DNA of 64,000 nucleotides from Roseburia sp. 1XD42-34 (GTDB lineage Bacteria; Bacillota; Bacilli; Bacillales; Amphibacillaceae), in assembly GCF_009917385.1 (NCBI RefSeq), contig NZ_QWLJ01000014.1, forward strand, positions 1 to 64,000, in the 5' to 3' direction. The position numbers were made by a program, and so were the translations under genes. A model generated the notes under the pieces. That model did not search any database. It was not told where the DNA came from and saw only the letters and a program-made list of their open reading frames with translations. Shown one piece after another: positions 8,618 through 19,664 of the stretch. How positions within the stretch are numbered: the stretch's first letter is position 1; each line of letters begins with the position of its first letter.

Positions 8618-8764
8618 AAAAAATACCCCTTTCGAAAGAAGAAGTTTTATTATATGAGTATCCTCTTCTTATCTTTCAAACAACATGTGTGCTGGATTTG
8701 GCACAGTACTATATATTAGTCCGCTGCCGAGGCTCCTAAGGGCCAGTCCCGTCACCTTTCTGGA
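8618..8764 (-). promoter_or_regulatory. Proximal SAM-I riboswitch, apparently damaged
   Basis: The minus strand from 8764 contains the SAM-I core: GGGACTGGCCC, then GCCTCGGCAGCGGAC, then ACTGTGCCAAATCCAGC, ending with the P1 3' strand GATAAGAAGAGG. A weak terminator (ATACTC with GGGTAT, then TTTTTT) follows near 8620. The 5' strand of P1, expected at 8765 and above, is absent: the sequence switches to the end of family A copy 2. Ligand-dependent switching is therefore likely impaired. Confidence 0.85.
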
Positions 8765-9030
8765 GAACAAAGGCGCAGAGCGCCCGTTTAGCAACGTAGT
8801 GACTGGAGCAACTCAACTAAAGTTTTAGGAATCATGCTCCTGCAACAGGAGTATGCCGACGCCTGAGCGGCAAGCACGTTTTTAGTCGGCCTCCCTCTTA
8901 ACCACGAACCAATGATGACTTATTGTAGGGCAATGGAGTGAAGTCGCCTAGTTGCTGGGCTTATGCGCCGGACGTGGCTTATTCGGTTATTTTGTTATCT
9001 ACAAGCACCTCATTTTATGCTTTCTTATAC
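8765..9030 (-). repeat. Family A dispersed repeat, copy 2 (long form), between two SAM-I aptamers
   Basis: On the minus strand the element runs from ATAAGAAAGCATAAAATGAGG to GCGCCTTTGTTC. It includes the central hairpin with GCCGAC and GTCGGC arms. Its left end lies about 40 bp after the distal riboswitch terminator, and its right end abuts the core of the proximal aptamer. A short imperfect duplication of the left end occurs at about 9031-9065. Confidence 0.87.
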
Positions 9031-9065
9031 TATAAACCAAGAAAATCTTATGCTTTCCTATAGTG

Positions 9066-9230
9066 TAAAAAAAGAAATCCCTCCTTATGTGAATAAGAAG
9101 GGATTTCCAATCTATGGATCCTCTTCTTATTTTTCAAGCTTACCCGCTTGTTGGATTTGGCACAGTACTATCAATAGTCCGCTGCCGAGGCTTCTAAGGG
9201 CCAATTCCCTCCACCTCTCTGAATAAGAAG
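9066..9230 (-). promoter_or_regulatory. Distal SAM-I riboswitch with terminator, upstream of metNPQ
   Basis: The aptamer spans 9230-9122 on the minus strand. P1 is formed by CTTCTTATT and AATAAGAAG; the core elements GGCCC, GCCTCGGCAGCGGAC and ACTGTGCCAAATCC are present. The expression platform ends in a strong terminator at 9108-9066 (GAAATCCCTTCTTAT with ATAAGGAGGGATTTC, then seven Ts). High SAM would stop transcription before metN. Confidence 0.93.
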
Positions 9231-9453
9231 TAATATTATATTTACTTTTCAGGATATTGTGTTATATCATACTACGGTTTCCTTTACCTGTCAAATAGTT
9301 TTTAAATAGGCATGTGTCAGATTTTTCACGACACTGTTATAACCCCAAAAATTTCCACTTTAGATTCTTTCCAGTAGTTACAATTCTTCATATCTAGCTG
9401 TACGAATTTACAATCAAAACAGCTTTACTTATACACAATTTTCTTTGCTTCAC

Positions 9454-9783
9454 TTATTCAATCGCTTTTAAACCTACCGCCCCCGCAATGATAAAACTTA
9501 GAAATAACATACGTTTCCACCCTGCCGACTCTTTAAAAAAGAGAATGCCCATTAGAACAGCACCAGCTGCCCCCAATCCTGTCCAAATGGCATATGCCGT
9601 TCCTAGAGGTATTTCCTTCATTGCTAATGCTAAAAAATAAAATCCGAGTCCAAAAGTGATAACAACAGCAAATAGTCGCCCAAAGCTCTTTTTTTGATTA
9701 TAAAAGTTTATACTCATGACGCCAAAAATCTCTCCAAGACTTGCAATAATAAGATACACCCACGCCAAATTAATCTCCTCCAT
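9454..9783 (-). CDS. SMR-family efflux subunit (YkkD-like)
   Basis: Small multidrug resistance protein, 109 residues with four hydrophobic spans. The conserved membrane Glu is present in LIIASLGEIFGV (about residue 18), and the family signature GTAYAIWTGLGA follows at about 61-72. It overlaps the upstream SMR gene by 14 bp, and the pair resembles the YkkCD type, in which two unequal subunits form a heterodimer. B. subtilis YkkCD is now linked to guanidine export. I see no guanidine riboswitch here, so the substrate is open. Confidence 0.86.
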   Translation of the reverse strand: MEEINLAWVYLIIASLGEIFGVMSINFYNQKKSFGRLFAVVITFGLGFYFLALAMKEIPLGTAYAIWTGLGAAGAVLMGILFFKESAGWKRMLFLSFIIAGAVGLKAIE

Positions 9784-10120
9784 CTGAAGGGGTTTTAAAC
9801 TTTTCTTGTTTCTCGTCAGTCGTTATTTTAATTCCTACTACTCCAGTAATAATTAAGCCGATAAAAATTAGTTTTGTAATCGAAAAATCTGCTCCAAAAA
9901 CGATAAAGTCAATCAATACAATAGCAGCAGCTCCGGAACCTGTAAACACAGCATAGACAGTACCAGAAGGTAATTTTTCACATGCTTTGATTACAAAGTA
10001 GAAGCTGAAAATAATCATTATGATCGTACCAACCCATTCCCAAAATGTTTGCGAATATCTTAAACCGATCACCCAAAACACTTCAACAATAGCAGCGAAG
10101 AGAACATATAACCATGCCAT
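9770..10120 (-). CDS. SMR-family efflux subunit (YkkC-like)
   Basis: Partner of the adjacent SMR gene, 116 residues with four membrane spans and a charged tail. The catalytic Glu lies in LFAAIVEVFWVIGL (about residue 13), and GTVYAVFTGSGAA is the signature at about 58-70. The start is ATG 10120, preceded by AAGGAGGGTG; an upstream in-frame ATG at 10162 would add 14 residues that overlap the ribosome-binding site. The subunits differ in their charged ends, as in obligate heterodimeric SMR pairs where the two members take opposite topologies. Confidence 0.87.
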   Translation of the reverse strand: MAWLYVLFAAIVEVFWVIGLRYSQTFWEWVGTIIMIIFSFYFVIKACEKLPSGTVYAVFTGSGAAAIVLIDFIVFGADFSITKLIFIGLIITGVVGIKITTDEKQEKFKTPSDGGD

Positions 10121-10505
10121 TCGATTCTTTTCACCCTCCTTCACGTATATATATTTTACCATAGGAAGAAAAACATCCCTATAAGGACGGTTTACTTAAT
10201 CCAATGTTTAAAAAAGAAGGTATTATTATCGCAGAATGACTACTATGGACACAAAACTAAGGGCTGTCCCAAAACGCATTCCACACAGATAAAAGTCACC
10301 ATTTTACTAGAAATAAAGCTATAACTTTCACCGAAATTAAGGCTTGGCGATACGTTAAGTTTTCAACAGGATACTGAGAAAAGACGCAGTAATGTACTAT
10401 TTTAGTATACTTTTTGAACAATTTCTTTAAAAACTCTAATTAAAGAGGGTTTTGCGCTTTTTTGTAGAAGAATACTATATATAAAAGCAAAAAGGAGGGG
10501 TTATC

Positions 10506-10775
10506 ATGGCTAACAGAAACAGTACGAATGTACTGGTAAAGTATAAGGAAAAAATGGGAAGAAACCAGGCAGCAGCGATGCTCCAAACCATTGCGACAAA
10601 ATTAAAAGAAGAAGGTTCTTTTACGCTTCATCAAGGTGAACACTCACAAATCATACAGCCAGCAGAAACCGTCACAGTGGAAATCGAACTCGAAGAAAGA
10701 AATGGAAAATACGAATTTGAATTTGAACTGGAATGGCATGAAGGAGCAGAAAAAGCCCCATTGAAAATAGAATAA
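10506..10775 (+). CDS. Amphi-Trp domain protein
   Basis: Small soluble protein, 89 residues, ending with the tryptophan-containing strand EFEFELEWHEG that gives the amphi-Trp domain its name. The N-terminus is a basic helix (NVLVKYKEKMGRNQAAAMLQ). The middle has alternating polar and hydrophobic strands rich in Glu. AAAGGAGGGG precedes the ATG. It is a single gene between the SMR operon and serS. The family has no firm biochemical role that I know of. Confidence 0.75.
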   Translation: MANRNSTNVLVKYKEKMGRNQAAAMLQTIATKLKEEGSFTLHQGEHSQIIQPAETVTVEIELEERNGKYEFEFELEWHEGAEKAPLKIE

Positions 10776-10798
10776 TGCAAGTGGTCGTTATACAATCA

Positions 10799-10860
10799 AA
10801 ATAACTTTATCCGCGGATGAAACGCTAAATAACCTCAACTTTTTGCATCCGCGGTTATTT
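10799..10860. terminator. Terminator between the amphi-Trp gene and serS
   Basis: The arms CCGCGGATG (10811-10819) and CATCCGCGG (10846-10854) form a strong stem, with AATAAC/GTTATT pairing outside and TTATTT after it on the plus strand. It lies between convergent genes. Confidence 0.65.
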
Positions 10861-11006
10861 CCTGTTATCTTACAAGTTATTTGTTTCCTTTATTGAAATA
10901 AGCACATTAACTGCTCTTATAACGGTATTCGCTAATAAAATAAAATGAGACGCAACCTTTCTCTTTTCTTCATCATTTGCCTCTACAAACGGTTTGGTTG
11001 ACTTCG

Positions 11007-12281
11007 TTATTGAATGACTTCTTTTCCTCCCATATAAGGACGTAATGCGGTAGGAATTACAACAGTGCCATTCTCTTGCTGATAATTTTCTAAAATTGCT
11101 GCAACAGTTCGCCCAATTGCCAACCCAGAACCGTTTAATGTATGCACAAATTCTGGTTTTGCTTTTGGTTCTCTACGGAAACGGATATTAGCTCGTCTTG
11201 CCTGAAAGTCTTCAAAATTAGAGCAAGAAGAAATTTCCCGATACGTATACTGACTTGGAATCCACACTTCTATATCGTACTTCTTAGCTGCTGTAAATCC
11301 TAAATCTCCTGTACACATACTCATCACACGATAAGGAAGCTCTAATAGTTGTAATATCTTCTCTGCATGATTCGTTAACGTTTCTAATGTTTCATACGAA
11401 TCTTCAGGTTTTACAAAATGAACAAGCTCCACTTTATTAAATTGATGTTGGCGAATCAACCCTCTTGTATCTCTGCCCGCAGACCCTGCTTCAGAACGAA
11501 AACAACTGCTGAATGCGGCATATTTTTTCGGTAAGTCATCCAGTGTTAAAATATCATCACGATAATAGTTCGTCACTGGAACTTCCGCAGTCGGGGCTAA
11601 ATAATAATCCCATTCTTCTAATTTAAAAGCATCCTCAGCAAATTTTGGCAACTGACCAGTTCCAGTCATACTAGCGCGGTTCACAATTTGTGGTGGTAAC
11701 ATTTCTTCATAACCATGTTCATCCACATGGAAATCTAACATCATATTCCATAAAGCACGCTCTAATCTTGCGCCAAGTCCTTTATAAAAAACAAACCTAC
11801 TTCCAGTCACTTTGCCAGCTCGTTCAAAGTCAACGATTCCTAAGTCTGTGGCTACATCCCAGTGAGGCTTTGGTTCATAGGAAAATCTCGTTTTTTCGCC
11901 CCAACTCCGTACCGCGACATTATCTTCTTCATCTTCACCAATTGGTACACTTTCATGAGGAATATTAGGGATGGATAGCATGATTTGCTCCAGCTGTGCA
12001 TTAACTTGTTTTAATTCACTATCTAAAACAGCAATTTTGTCGCCTACCTCACGCATTTCATTAATGGCAGGCTCAGCATCTTGCTTTTCTCGCTTTAATA
12101 CGGAGATTTGTTTGGATACTTCATTTCGCTTCGCTTTTAATTGTTCTGTTTCAGAGATGAGTTGACGACGTTTTTCATCCAATTCACCAAAGTGATCTAG
12201 TTCTGATAAATCCTCACCACGATGTTGTAACTTCTGTTTTACTTCTTGAAAATGATGACGTAAATATTTCATATCCAGCAT
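11007..12281 (-). CDS. serS: Seryl-tRNA synthetase
   Basis: Class II aminoacyl-tRNA synthetase that charges tRNA-Ser, 424 residues. The first 110 residues are an antiparallel coiled-coil arm, rich in Lys and Glu, that contacts the long variable arm of tRNA-Ser. Motif 2 is at [18 protein letters not shown] and motif 3 at [18 protein letters not shown] near the C-terminus. AAGGAGG precedes ATG 12281. Expression is controlled by the serine T-box upstream. Confidence 0.96.
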   Translation of the reverse strand: MLDMKYLRHHFQEVKQKLQHRGEDLSELDHFGELDEKRRQLISETEQLKAKRNEVSKQISVLKREKQDAEPAINEMREVGDKIAVLDSELKQVNAQLEQIMLSIPNIPHESVPIGEDEEDNVAVRSWGEKTRFSYEPKPHWDVATDLGIVDFERAGKVTGSRFVFYKGLGARLERALWNMMLDFHVDEHGYEEMLPPQIVNRASMTGTGQLPKFAEDAFKLEEWDYYLAPTAEVPVTNYYRDDILTLDDLPKKYAAFSSCFRSEAGSAGRDTRGLIRQHQFNKVELVHFVKPEDSYETLETLTNHAEKILQLLELPYRVMSMCTGDLGFTAAKKYDIEVWIPSQYTYREISSCSNFEDFQARRANIRFRREPKAKPEFVHTLNGSGLAIGRTVAAILENYQQENGTVVIPTALRPYMGGKEVIQ

Positions 12282-12362
12282 ATTTACTGCCTCCTTATAT
12301 GAATTAAAAATGAATTTTTCGTTGTATTACTTTTATCAACATGATACATAGCTTACCAACAC

Positions 12363-12401
12363 AAAAAACTCCCGTCCCTTTAGATTAGGGACGAGAGTTT
12401 T
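12363..12401 (-). terminator. T-box-controlled terminator before serS
   Basis: AAAACTCTCGTCCCT pairs with AGGGACGGGAGTTTTTT on the minus strand, directly after the T-box sequence. Confidence 0.88.
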
Positions 12402-12640
12402 ACCCGCGTTGCCACCCTGATTGAAGAACACATATTTATGCTCTTCCAGCTTATCGTGATAACGGCACGAACCGGGTTTATTTACTCTATCAAAGTGTTC
12501 GATAAACCAGTTCAAGGATGGATTCATAGCTGTTTTACATCGATTTCCACCAACCACCGACTCTCTACTGAAAAACAAACTACTACTATTTCCTGTCAAT
12601 ACTGTTGGATGTCTTCTTATTATCTTCTATCATAGCCGAT
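12363..12640 (-). promoter_or_regulatory. T-box riboswitch, serine specifier (UCC), upstream of serS
   Basis: The minus-strand leader contains the T-box sequence AGGGTGGCAACGCG (12418-12405) followed by a strong terminator. In the specifier loop, GAA is followed by TCC at 12522-12520, a serine codon. The downstream gene, serS, agrees with this reading. Confidence 0.9.
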
Positions 12641-12671
12641 TTTTTATACATATGCAACTGGCATAAATAAA

Positions 12672-13250
12672 TTATTGTTTGGCTTGAGCTACCATATCCA
12701 TAAAATAGGAAATTAACCGCTGGTCATCCGTTAGTTCTGGATGAAAGGCTGTAGCTATAAATGGTCCTTGACGAACAGCGACAATATGTTCTTCATACGT
12801 AGCAAGAATTTCCACATCGTCTCCTACCTCCACTACATATGGCGCACGAATAAACACTGCACGAAAGTCGTTCGCGATAGCAGGCACGTTGATTTCTGCC
12901 TCAAAACTTGCCACTTGACGACCAAATGCATTCCGGGCAACTGTCATATCAATGAGACCTAGATGCGCTTTTGCTTGTCCCTGAATCGATTTAGCCATGA
13001 TAATCATTCCAGCACATGTGCCAAAAATTGGTTTACCTTGACGTGCAAAATCTTGAATGGCCGTGAAAAGTCCATAGCTATCCATTAACCGTCCAATAGT
13101 CGTGCTTTCACCACCTGGCAAAATTAAACCATCTATTTCCGCTAACTGTTCTTTTCTTTTTATCTCTATTGCCTGAGCATCACATGCTTGAATACATCGA
13201 ATATGCTCACGAACTGCTCCTTGCAATGCCAGTACACCAATCGTTGTCAT
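12672..13250 (-). CDS. pdxT: Pyridoxal 5'-phosphate synthase glutaminase subunit PdxT
   Basis: Glutamine amidotransferase that supplies ammonia to PdxS, 192 residues. The nucleophile is the Cys in GTCAGMI (about residue 79), after the oxyanion region LPGGEST at about 44-50. The catalytic His-Glu pair is in TAFHPEL near residue 170. It follows pdxS by 18 bp in the same operon. Together they make pyridoxal 5'-phosphate from ribose 5-phosphate, glyceraldehyde 3-phosphate and glutamine, in a large ring complex in the cytosol. Confidence 0.96.
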   Translation of the reverse strand: MTTIGVLALQGAVREHIRCIQACDAQAIEIKRKEQLAEIDGLILPGGESTTIGRLMDSYGLFTAIQDFARQGKPIFGTCAGMIIMAKSIQGQAKAHLGLIDMTVARNAFGRQVASFEAEINVPAIANDFRAVFIRAPYVVEVGDDVEILATYEEHIVAVRQGPFIATAFHPELTDDQRLISYFMDMVAQAKQ

Positions 13251-13268
13251 AAGAAAATGCCTTCTTCC

Positions 13269-14153
13269 TTACTCGCTGCGATCTTGCATCCGATCATGAG
13301 CCTCAATCGTTCCCATATCAAGACCCTTCATCGCCTCTCCAAGATCTTTGGATAATTCTGCGATTAATTTATAATCCTGATAATGTGTTGTTGCTTCAAC
13401 AATGGCTTTTGCAAATTTAGCTGGATTTGCTGATTTAAATATACCAGAGCCTACGAATACACCATCAGCTCCTAATTCCATCATAAGTGCTGCATCACTT
13501 GGAGTAGCAATACCTCCTGCTGCAAAGTTAACAACAGGTAGTCGACCTTCTTCACGAATCTCGAGTAATAATTCAAATGGCGCACCGATTTCCTTTGCAT
13601 ATGTCATGACCTCATCACGAGACATTGCTGTTAACATACGAATTTCTGACTGCACCTGACGCATATGGCGTACAGCTTCTACAATGTTCCCTGTACCAGG
13701 TTCTCCCTTCGTTCGCAGCATAGAAGCGCCCTCTCCAATACGACGGGCAGCTTCGCCAAGATTTCGGCATCCACAAACAAACGGAACTGTAAAATCTGAT
13801 TTATTAATATGATAAATATCATCAGCAGGGGTTAAGACTTCACTTTCATCAATATAGTCCACACCCATTGCTTCTAGCACGCGAGCTTCCGTAATGTGCC
13901 CAATCCGTGCCTTTGCCATTACTGGAATGGATACTGCTCCAAGTACTTCCTCTGTAATAGTCGGATCTGCCATTCGAGCGACCCCACCGGCTGCCCGAAT
14001 ATCGGAGGGCACACGTTCCAGTGCCATAACGGCTACTGCTCCTGCTTCCTCAGCAATTTTCGCCTGCTCTGCGTTGACAACATCCATAATGACGCCGCCT
14101 TTTTGCATTTCTGCCATGCCGCGTTTTACACGGTCTGTTCCTATATTTGACAA
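13269..14153 (-). CDS. pdxS: Pyridoxal 5'-phosphate synthase subunit PdxS
   Basis: Synthase subunit of the deoxyxylulose-independent vitamin B6 pathway, 294 residues forming a (beta/alpha)8 barrel. The N-terminus [18 protein letters not shown] is nearly invariant in the family. The lysine that binds ribose 5-phosphate is in VMAKARIGH (about residue 81), and a second lysine follows in [11 protein letters not shown]. The start is TTG 14153, with GGGGGAGA upstream; no ATG fits the conserved N-terminus. It is upstream of pdxT and downstream of dacA, as in Bacillus. Confidence 0.96.
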   Translation of the reverse strand: MSNIGTDRVKRGMAEMQKGGVIMDVVNAEQAKIAEEAGAVAVMALERVPSDIRAAGGVARMADPTITEEVLGAVSIPVMAKARIGHITEARVLEAMGVDYIDESEVLTPADDIYHINKSDFTVPFVCGCRNLGEAARRIGEGASMLRTKGEPGTGNIVEAVRHMRQVQSEIRMLTAMSRDEVMTYAKEIGAPFELLLEIREEGRLPVVNFAAGGIATPSDAALMMELGADGVFVGSGIFKSANPAKFAKAIVEATTHYQDYKLIAELSKDLGEAMKGLDMGTIEAHDRMQDRSE

Positions 14154-14190
14154 AGCTATCTCCCCCTAATCTTATTCTCATCACATGTTC

Positions 14191-15522
14191 TTAGAATAAA
14201 CCTTTAATCCAGTCTACCACTGTATGGAATAGATCAGCAAAGAAATCACCTATTGCACTCATTGTTAACATAAACCAATTGGATTTCTCGACAGCGCTAT
14301 CGGTTACGATATCTACTGTGCTATTACTATCTTTGGTGATGTATCCATAGTCATTTTCACCTTTATAAGTAATTTGCGCTGTGCCGATTTTTTCACCTTT
14401 TTTAACAGGGGCGGTTAATTCACCATCTTTATTCAATTTGTCTTTATCAATCGTATATTCTATTTCATATAAATCTTTCTCATCTGGTTTAATCGGTAAA
14501 GTTACAGATTCTGCGATCGATATACGCACATCATCTTTTTTTCCTTTTGCTACTGGAAGAGTGGCTTTATCTTCCAGTTGATATCCAGCAGGGAAAATTT
14601 CCGTGCCTTCAAATTTTTGAAAACCATAATCTAATAATCTAGCAGTTTGTTCAAAGCGCTTTGGTTCACTTTCTGTTTTCATCACAACAGATATTAAGCG
14701 ACGATCTCCCTTTTTGGCAGTTCCAGTAAAAGTATACCCTGCTAAATCTGTATAACCTGTCTTTAAACCATCTACGCCTTCATAATAGAACTGTTTTAAA
14801 TTAGACGTCTCATGCGGCAGCATCCAATTTATATTTCGAAGCTCCTGACCATCAAAATTCACAGTCGGCTTGCTTGAAATTTCCAACGCCTTTGGATAAT
14901 CTTGAATAAGATGGTAGGCTAGTAAAGCAGCAGATTTTGCAGAAAGGTAATTTACTCCATTTGGGTCTGTCCCTTTTGGATGATTGTCTCCTAACGATTC
15001 ATTTTCAATCCCAGTTGAATTGACAAATTCAAAATCCTTGAGTCCCATCTCTTCGCCTTTTTTATTCATTAATTTGACGAATTCTCCTTCTGAACCTGCA
15101 ATAAGCTCAGCAAGAGCAATGGAAGCCGCATTATCCGAGTAAATCGCCATAGCATGATAGAGATCTTTTACCTTATACTCCTTCGCTTGCTTCAATCCAA
15201 TTCCGGAGAAAGTTGAATCTGCTGAAATGCTGTATGGGTAGTCGCTAATTTGTGTTGTTGTATCCCAGCTGATTTGACCTTTTTCAACAGCTTCCCATAC
15301 TAAATACTCTGTCATCATTTTGGTCATACTAGCTGGAGGAAACAATTTATCTGCATTTTTAGCAAATAGAATTTTCCCTGTATTTGCATCTACCAAGATA
15401 GCAGATTCTGCTTCAAGATCTACTTCTGCAGCTTGAATTGATAATGGCTGTACTGCTATGAAAAACACCATTACAACAGCTGCTAGAAAAATGAAGAAAC
15501 TTTTTTGAATAACATGTTTCAC
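14191..15522 (-). CDS. dacA: D-alanyl-D-alanine carboxypeptidase (PBP5 type)
   Basis: Trims the terminal D-Ala from peptidoglycan pentapeptides at the outer face of the membrane; 443 residues. A signal peptide covers about residues 1-31 (cleavage near IQAAE). Active-site motifs are SMTK at 65-68, SDN at 129-131 and KTG near 255. A C-terminal amphipathic helix ending in TVVDWIKGLF would anchor it to the membrane. It follows guaB after a 955-bp gap and precedes pdxS. Confidence 0.96.
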   Translation of the reverse strand: MKHVIQKSFFIFLAAVVMVFFIAVQPLSIQAAEVDLEAESAILVDANTGKILFAKNADKLFPPASMTKMMTEYLVWEAVEKGQISWDTTTQISDYPYSISADSTFSGIGLKQAKEYKVKDLYHAMAIYSDNAASIALAELIAGSEGEFVKLMNKKGEEMGLKDFEFVNSTGIENESLGDNHPKGTDPNGVNYLSAKSAALLAYHLIQDYPKALEISSKPTVNFDGQELRNINWMLPHETSNLKQFYYEGVDGLKTGYTDLAGYTFTGTAKKGDRRLISVVMKTESEPKRFEQTARLLDYGFQKFEGTEIFPAGYQLEDKATLPVAKGKKDDVRISIAESVTLPIKPDEKDLYEIEYTIDKDKLNKDGELTAPVKKGEKIGTAQITYKGENDYGYITKDSNSTVDIVTDSAVEKSNWFMLTMSAIGDFFADLFHTVVDWIKGLF

Positions 15523-16098
15523 TTTCTTGTACCCCCAACTGTAGTTTAACCTTTTTCTCTATAAGTGGATGTCCAAAAAGTTTGCTGCCGATATGGTTGA
15601 CAGTATTAATTATGTACAGCGATTCTACTATCAACAGTAACCTTGCTAGATCCCTTACCCATCATATCGGTCTTTCTTTTTTGAACATACACATAAAAAA
15701 TAGCGTACACATTTATTCGTGCACTTAGATATTTTACCATATTAAAAGATAAAAAAATAGATGGGGATGTATCCCACATCTATTTTTTTGTTTCTATCTT
15801 CATAACAGACTGTTCAAAAAAATGTATGAATAATGACGCATCGACGTTTCTATTTACCCATTTTTGCGTTCTTTGGAAATAGATTATCCCTTTTCCTGCG
15901 TAAAAATGGGTTTTCAAGGATACCTATACTTATAATGATCATGTATCTGTATGACATATAAGATCTTCTACTAAAATCGCCCACGTCTTGTGAGCAATCA
16001 TAGAAATCAATACATCATTGGACAAGCGCGATACTCAAAGTTTCACCGCTAACCCAATATCACAAAGACAGACGGGTAGTATAGACACCTGAACAGGA
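15523..16098. other. Intergenic DNA upstream of dacA
   Basis: No gene is visible. It contains one strong hairpin at 15751-15789 and the dacA promoter region, which I could not resolve into clear -35 and -10 boxes. The rest of the gap up to guaB is family A copy 3. Confidence 0.4.
15751..15789. terminator. Strong symmetrical hairpin with A/T tracts
   Basis: AAAAAAATAGATG and CATCTATTTTTTT flank a GGGAT/ATCCC inner stem, so it can act on either strand. It lies about 230 bp upstream of dacA and would stop read-through from guaB. Confidence 0.7.
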
Positions 16099-16362
16099 GA
16101 ACAAAGGCGCGGGGTTACCCTTTTAGCAACGTAGCGAATGGAACGAATCAACTAAAGTTTTAGGAAACATGCCACTAAAACAGGGGATGCCGACGCCCGA
16201 GCGGCAAGCCCGTTTTTAGTCGTTCTTCATCTTAGAGACGAACCGATGAGACCTTCTCGTAGGGCTGTTTTCGTGAAGTCGCTTCGTGGCTGGCTCATGC
16301 GTTGCCCGTGGCTATTCGGTTATTTCGTTATCTACAAGCACCTCATTTTATACTTTCTTATC
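16099..16362 (-). repeat. Family A dispersed repeat, copy 3 (long form)
   Basis: On the minus strand it begins GATAAGAAAGTATAAAATG and ends GCGCCTTTGTTC, with the central GCCGAC-type hairpin, here somewhat diverged. It lies 115 bp downstream of guaB, in the direction of transcription. A GTTTTTC run stands eight bases before its left end. Confidence 0.87.
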
Positions 16363-16477
16363 TGTCAAGAAAAACTCCGTCAGCACTACATTGCACACTA
16401 AAAAGTGTTTTTCTTTTTATGGACGCTCGAGTCTTTAGCTGAACTTGATCCTTTTTACCTCGTTTTTGTTTACGTAC

Positions 16478-17950
<1,473 letters not shown>

Positions 17951-18168
17951 TTATCCTCCTTTTTTAGATTTAAAATTGTAACCTGTTTCCTGTGCATAAC
18001 CATATGTGATGAAAAATCACATGTATGGTATATCCGTACTTAGACAAACTAATAGTAAAGCTATTTTTATATACGATACGCCAATAGAGCGGCTTTTTCA
18101 ACCCAATTTTAATGGAAATAAAAAGTAAATGGATTCAAAATTTTTGCACAGTTATGAGGTTGTTTCAT

Positions 18169-19122
18169 ATGAGTATAGAGAATGTTTTTTTAAGATATTT
18201 ACAATCACAGCAGACCGTCCAATCCTATTTGCATCATTGCTATGTGCAACACAATGTGGCAGATGCGGAAATGAAGAGTTATGAAAATTGTAACGCCTTT
18301 CTCTATTACTTGGATCACGGGAAACGTTTTTATACGCAAGGGGGGAAATCTGAACCATTCATGCAACCAATTCTGTATTTTTATGGAATGGTTCATCTAA
18401 TTAAGGCTTGCTTGTTGACAAGGCGACCTGAATACCCAGAATCTACCAACCTGCTAGCTCACGGCGTGACAGCAAGGAAAAAGAAGAAAAAAAATTACCG
18501 TTTTCTGTATGATGAAGTAAAAATACAGCATAATGGACTATTCCCATATTTTTCAGAGCACTTATATCAGCAACGTATTCCTTTTGAAAAACGCAGCATG
18601 CAAGGGTTGCTGGCTCTTATTCCAGAAATGCAAGCTCTTTTTCAATTGGATCACCACCCACATTTAGTTGCGGTAGGAAGACTTTCATCGCCGCTGTTTG
18701 AATTCCCAATTAGTCTGTTGGATAACTACCATCTAACGGAAACTGCTTTTATTCAGCGCATTCGGACTTATTTGCCGCCGATTAAATATATAGACTCAGA
18801 TCAGCAAATGATTCGTATGGAGGTAGAACATCCTATTACGAAACCGCACGGCCCTTTTTTTATGCATCAGCAATCAAAACAATTATTTTTTCCAATCCAT
18901 CGGGAAGACTATTTACCGATTCATGAAGTGATGGTTCACTATTTGATACTTTACAATTTAAGTATGCTTGGTCGTTATGAAACAGAATGGTGGGGCGATC
19001 TCTTTGTCAATAAACCTGATACCGATTTTCCATATATTATGCAATTCCTACAAGTAACGGCTTATAAAATACCTTATTTATTGACCGCTGAATTATATAA
19101 GCAAAAGCGTGATTTTAGTTAG
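18169..19122 (+). CDS. yaaC: YaaC-like protein of unknown function
   Basis: Soluble-looking protein of 317 residues, about the size of Bacillus YaaC, and in the same place, divergent from guaB. An early segment SYENCNAFLYYLDHGKRFYTQG and a run of lysines (ARKKKKKNYRF) before a conserved KIQHNGLFPYF stretch are visible. I chose ATG 18169 because GAGGT lies eight bases upstream. An in-frame ATG at 18112 has no ribosome-binding site and would add 19 residues unlike the family. No enzymatic motif is recognisable. The name rests on position and overall resemblance. Confidence 0.8.
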   Translation: MSIENVFLRYLQSQQTVQSYLHHCYVQHNVADAEMKSYENCNAFLYYLDHGKRFYTQGGKSEPFMQPILYFYGMVHLIKACLLTRRPEYPESTNLLAHGVTARKKKKKNYRFLYDEVKIQHNGLFPYFSEHLYQQRIPFEKRSMQGLLALIPEMQALFQLDHHPHLVAVGRLSSPLFEFPISLLDNYHLTETAFIQRIRTYLPPIKYIDSDQQMIRMEVEHPITKPHGPFFMHQQSKQLFFPIHREDYLPIHEVMVHYLILYNLSMLGRYETEWWGDLFVNKPDTDFPYIMQFLQVTAYKIPYLLTAELYKQKRDFS

Positions 19123-19664
19123 TTCATGCATGTAACTGCAGTCAGAAGATAATGATGCTTCATTTCAAAAGCGAATGGCGTAGTCATTTTTTTTGTTCCG
19201 GAAATAGATATAGACTCCTACGGGAGGAAAGGCATCGGTGAGACGACGGCCGTCCGTTAGCGTGATGAGGCTCAAAAGCCGCTCGGCGGAACGACGACAA
19301 AAGATTTAATTCGAAATGTCATCGCGATCGCCATGGATGGAGGATAAAAGCGTTCCTGAAATAGCTAAGGCAATCCGTGAATTGTTATGAATCCTTTTCA
19401 CAGCGCCGAGCAGAAGTCATCGCACATACTGAAACCGTGTCAGCTTCCAATTATATATTTCCGGAGCGAGTTAAAGTATCATTCATCGATTTTACTTTAA
19501 TAAATATGCTTTTGTCTCCGTTTTCTTTCTACTACGTGGGAACCTTAGTGGAAAGCGTGAGCTCCAGTTGTAAGTGAACTATCCAACTTTGTTTAAAGAC
19601 CTTTAAGGTCATACCGTTATCAGGCTAACCAATTGGTAGGGGATGAAGAACGCTCCTTATTCAA
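19123..19664. other. Gap holding a degenerate Bacillaceae-type repeat
   Basis: No gene is evident between the convergent yaaC and HD-GYP genes. From about 19199 to 19360 the text GACTCCTACGGGAGGAAAG, GGTGAGA and GAGGCTCA resembles a worn copy of a repeat common in Bacillaceae intergenic DNA. Near 19596-19612 a short CCTTTAAGGTCATACC segment matches the tail of family B. Confidence 0.5.
19199..19360 (+). repeat. Degenerate Bacillaceae intergenic repeat
   Basis: The order GACTCCTACGGG, AGGAAAGGCATCGGTGAGA, GAGGCTCA, GCTCGGCGGA and GCGTTCCTGAAA follows the outline of a widespread Bacillaceae element, which typically reads GACTCCTGCGGG and ends in a GCGGAAAGCG segment. Several parts are altered. 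It is unrelated to families A and B. The family identity comes from memory of such elements. Confidence 0.5.

Noticed and set aside
10121..10505. Guanidine riboswitch before the SMR pair
   Set aside because: Read the minus strand for guanidine-I and mini-ykkC landmarks and found none. The gap otherwise shows nothing I can name.
12336..12635. Short open frames on both strands in the serS leader
   Set aside because: The DNA is fully explained by the serine T-box and its terminator.
12741..12962. Open frame antisense to pdxT
   Set aside because: Shadow of a highly conserved gene; no ribosome-binding site.
18002..18026. ATGTGAT/ATCACAT hairpin in the guaB leader as a terminator or riboswitch
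   Set aside because: No T-run follows on the minus strand and no known purine aptamer landmarks are present.
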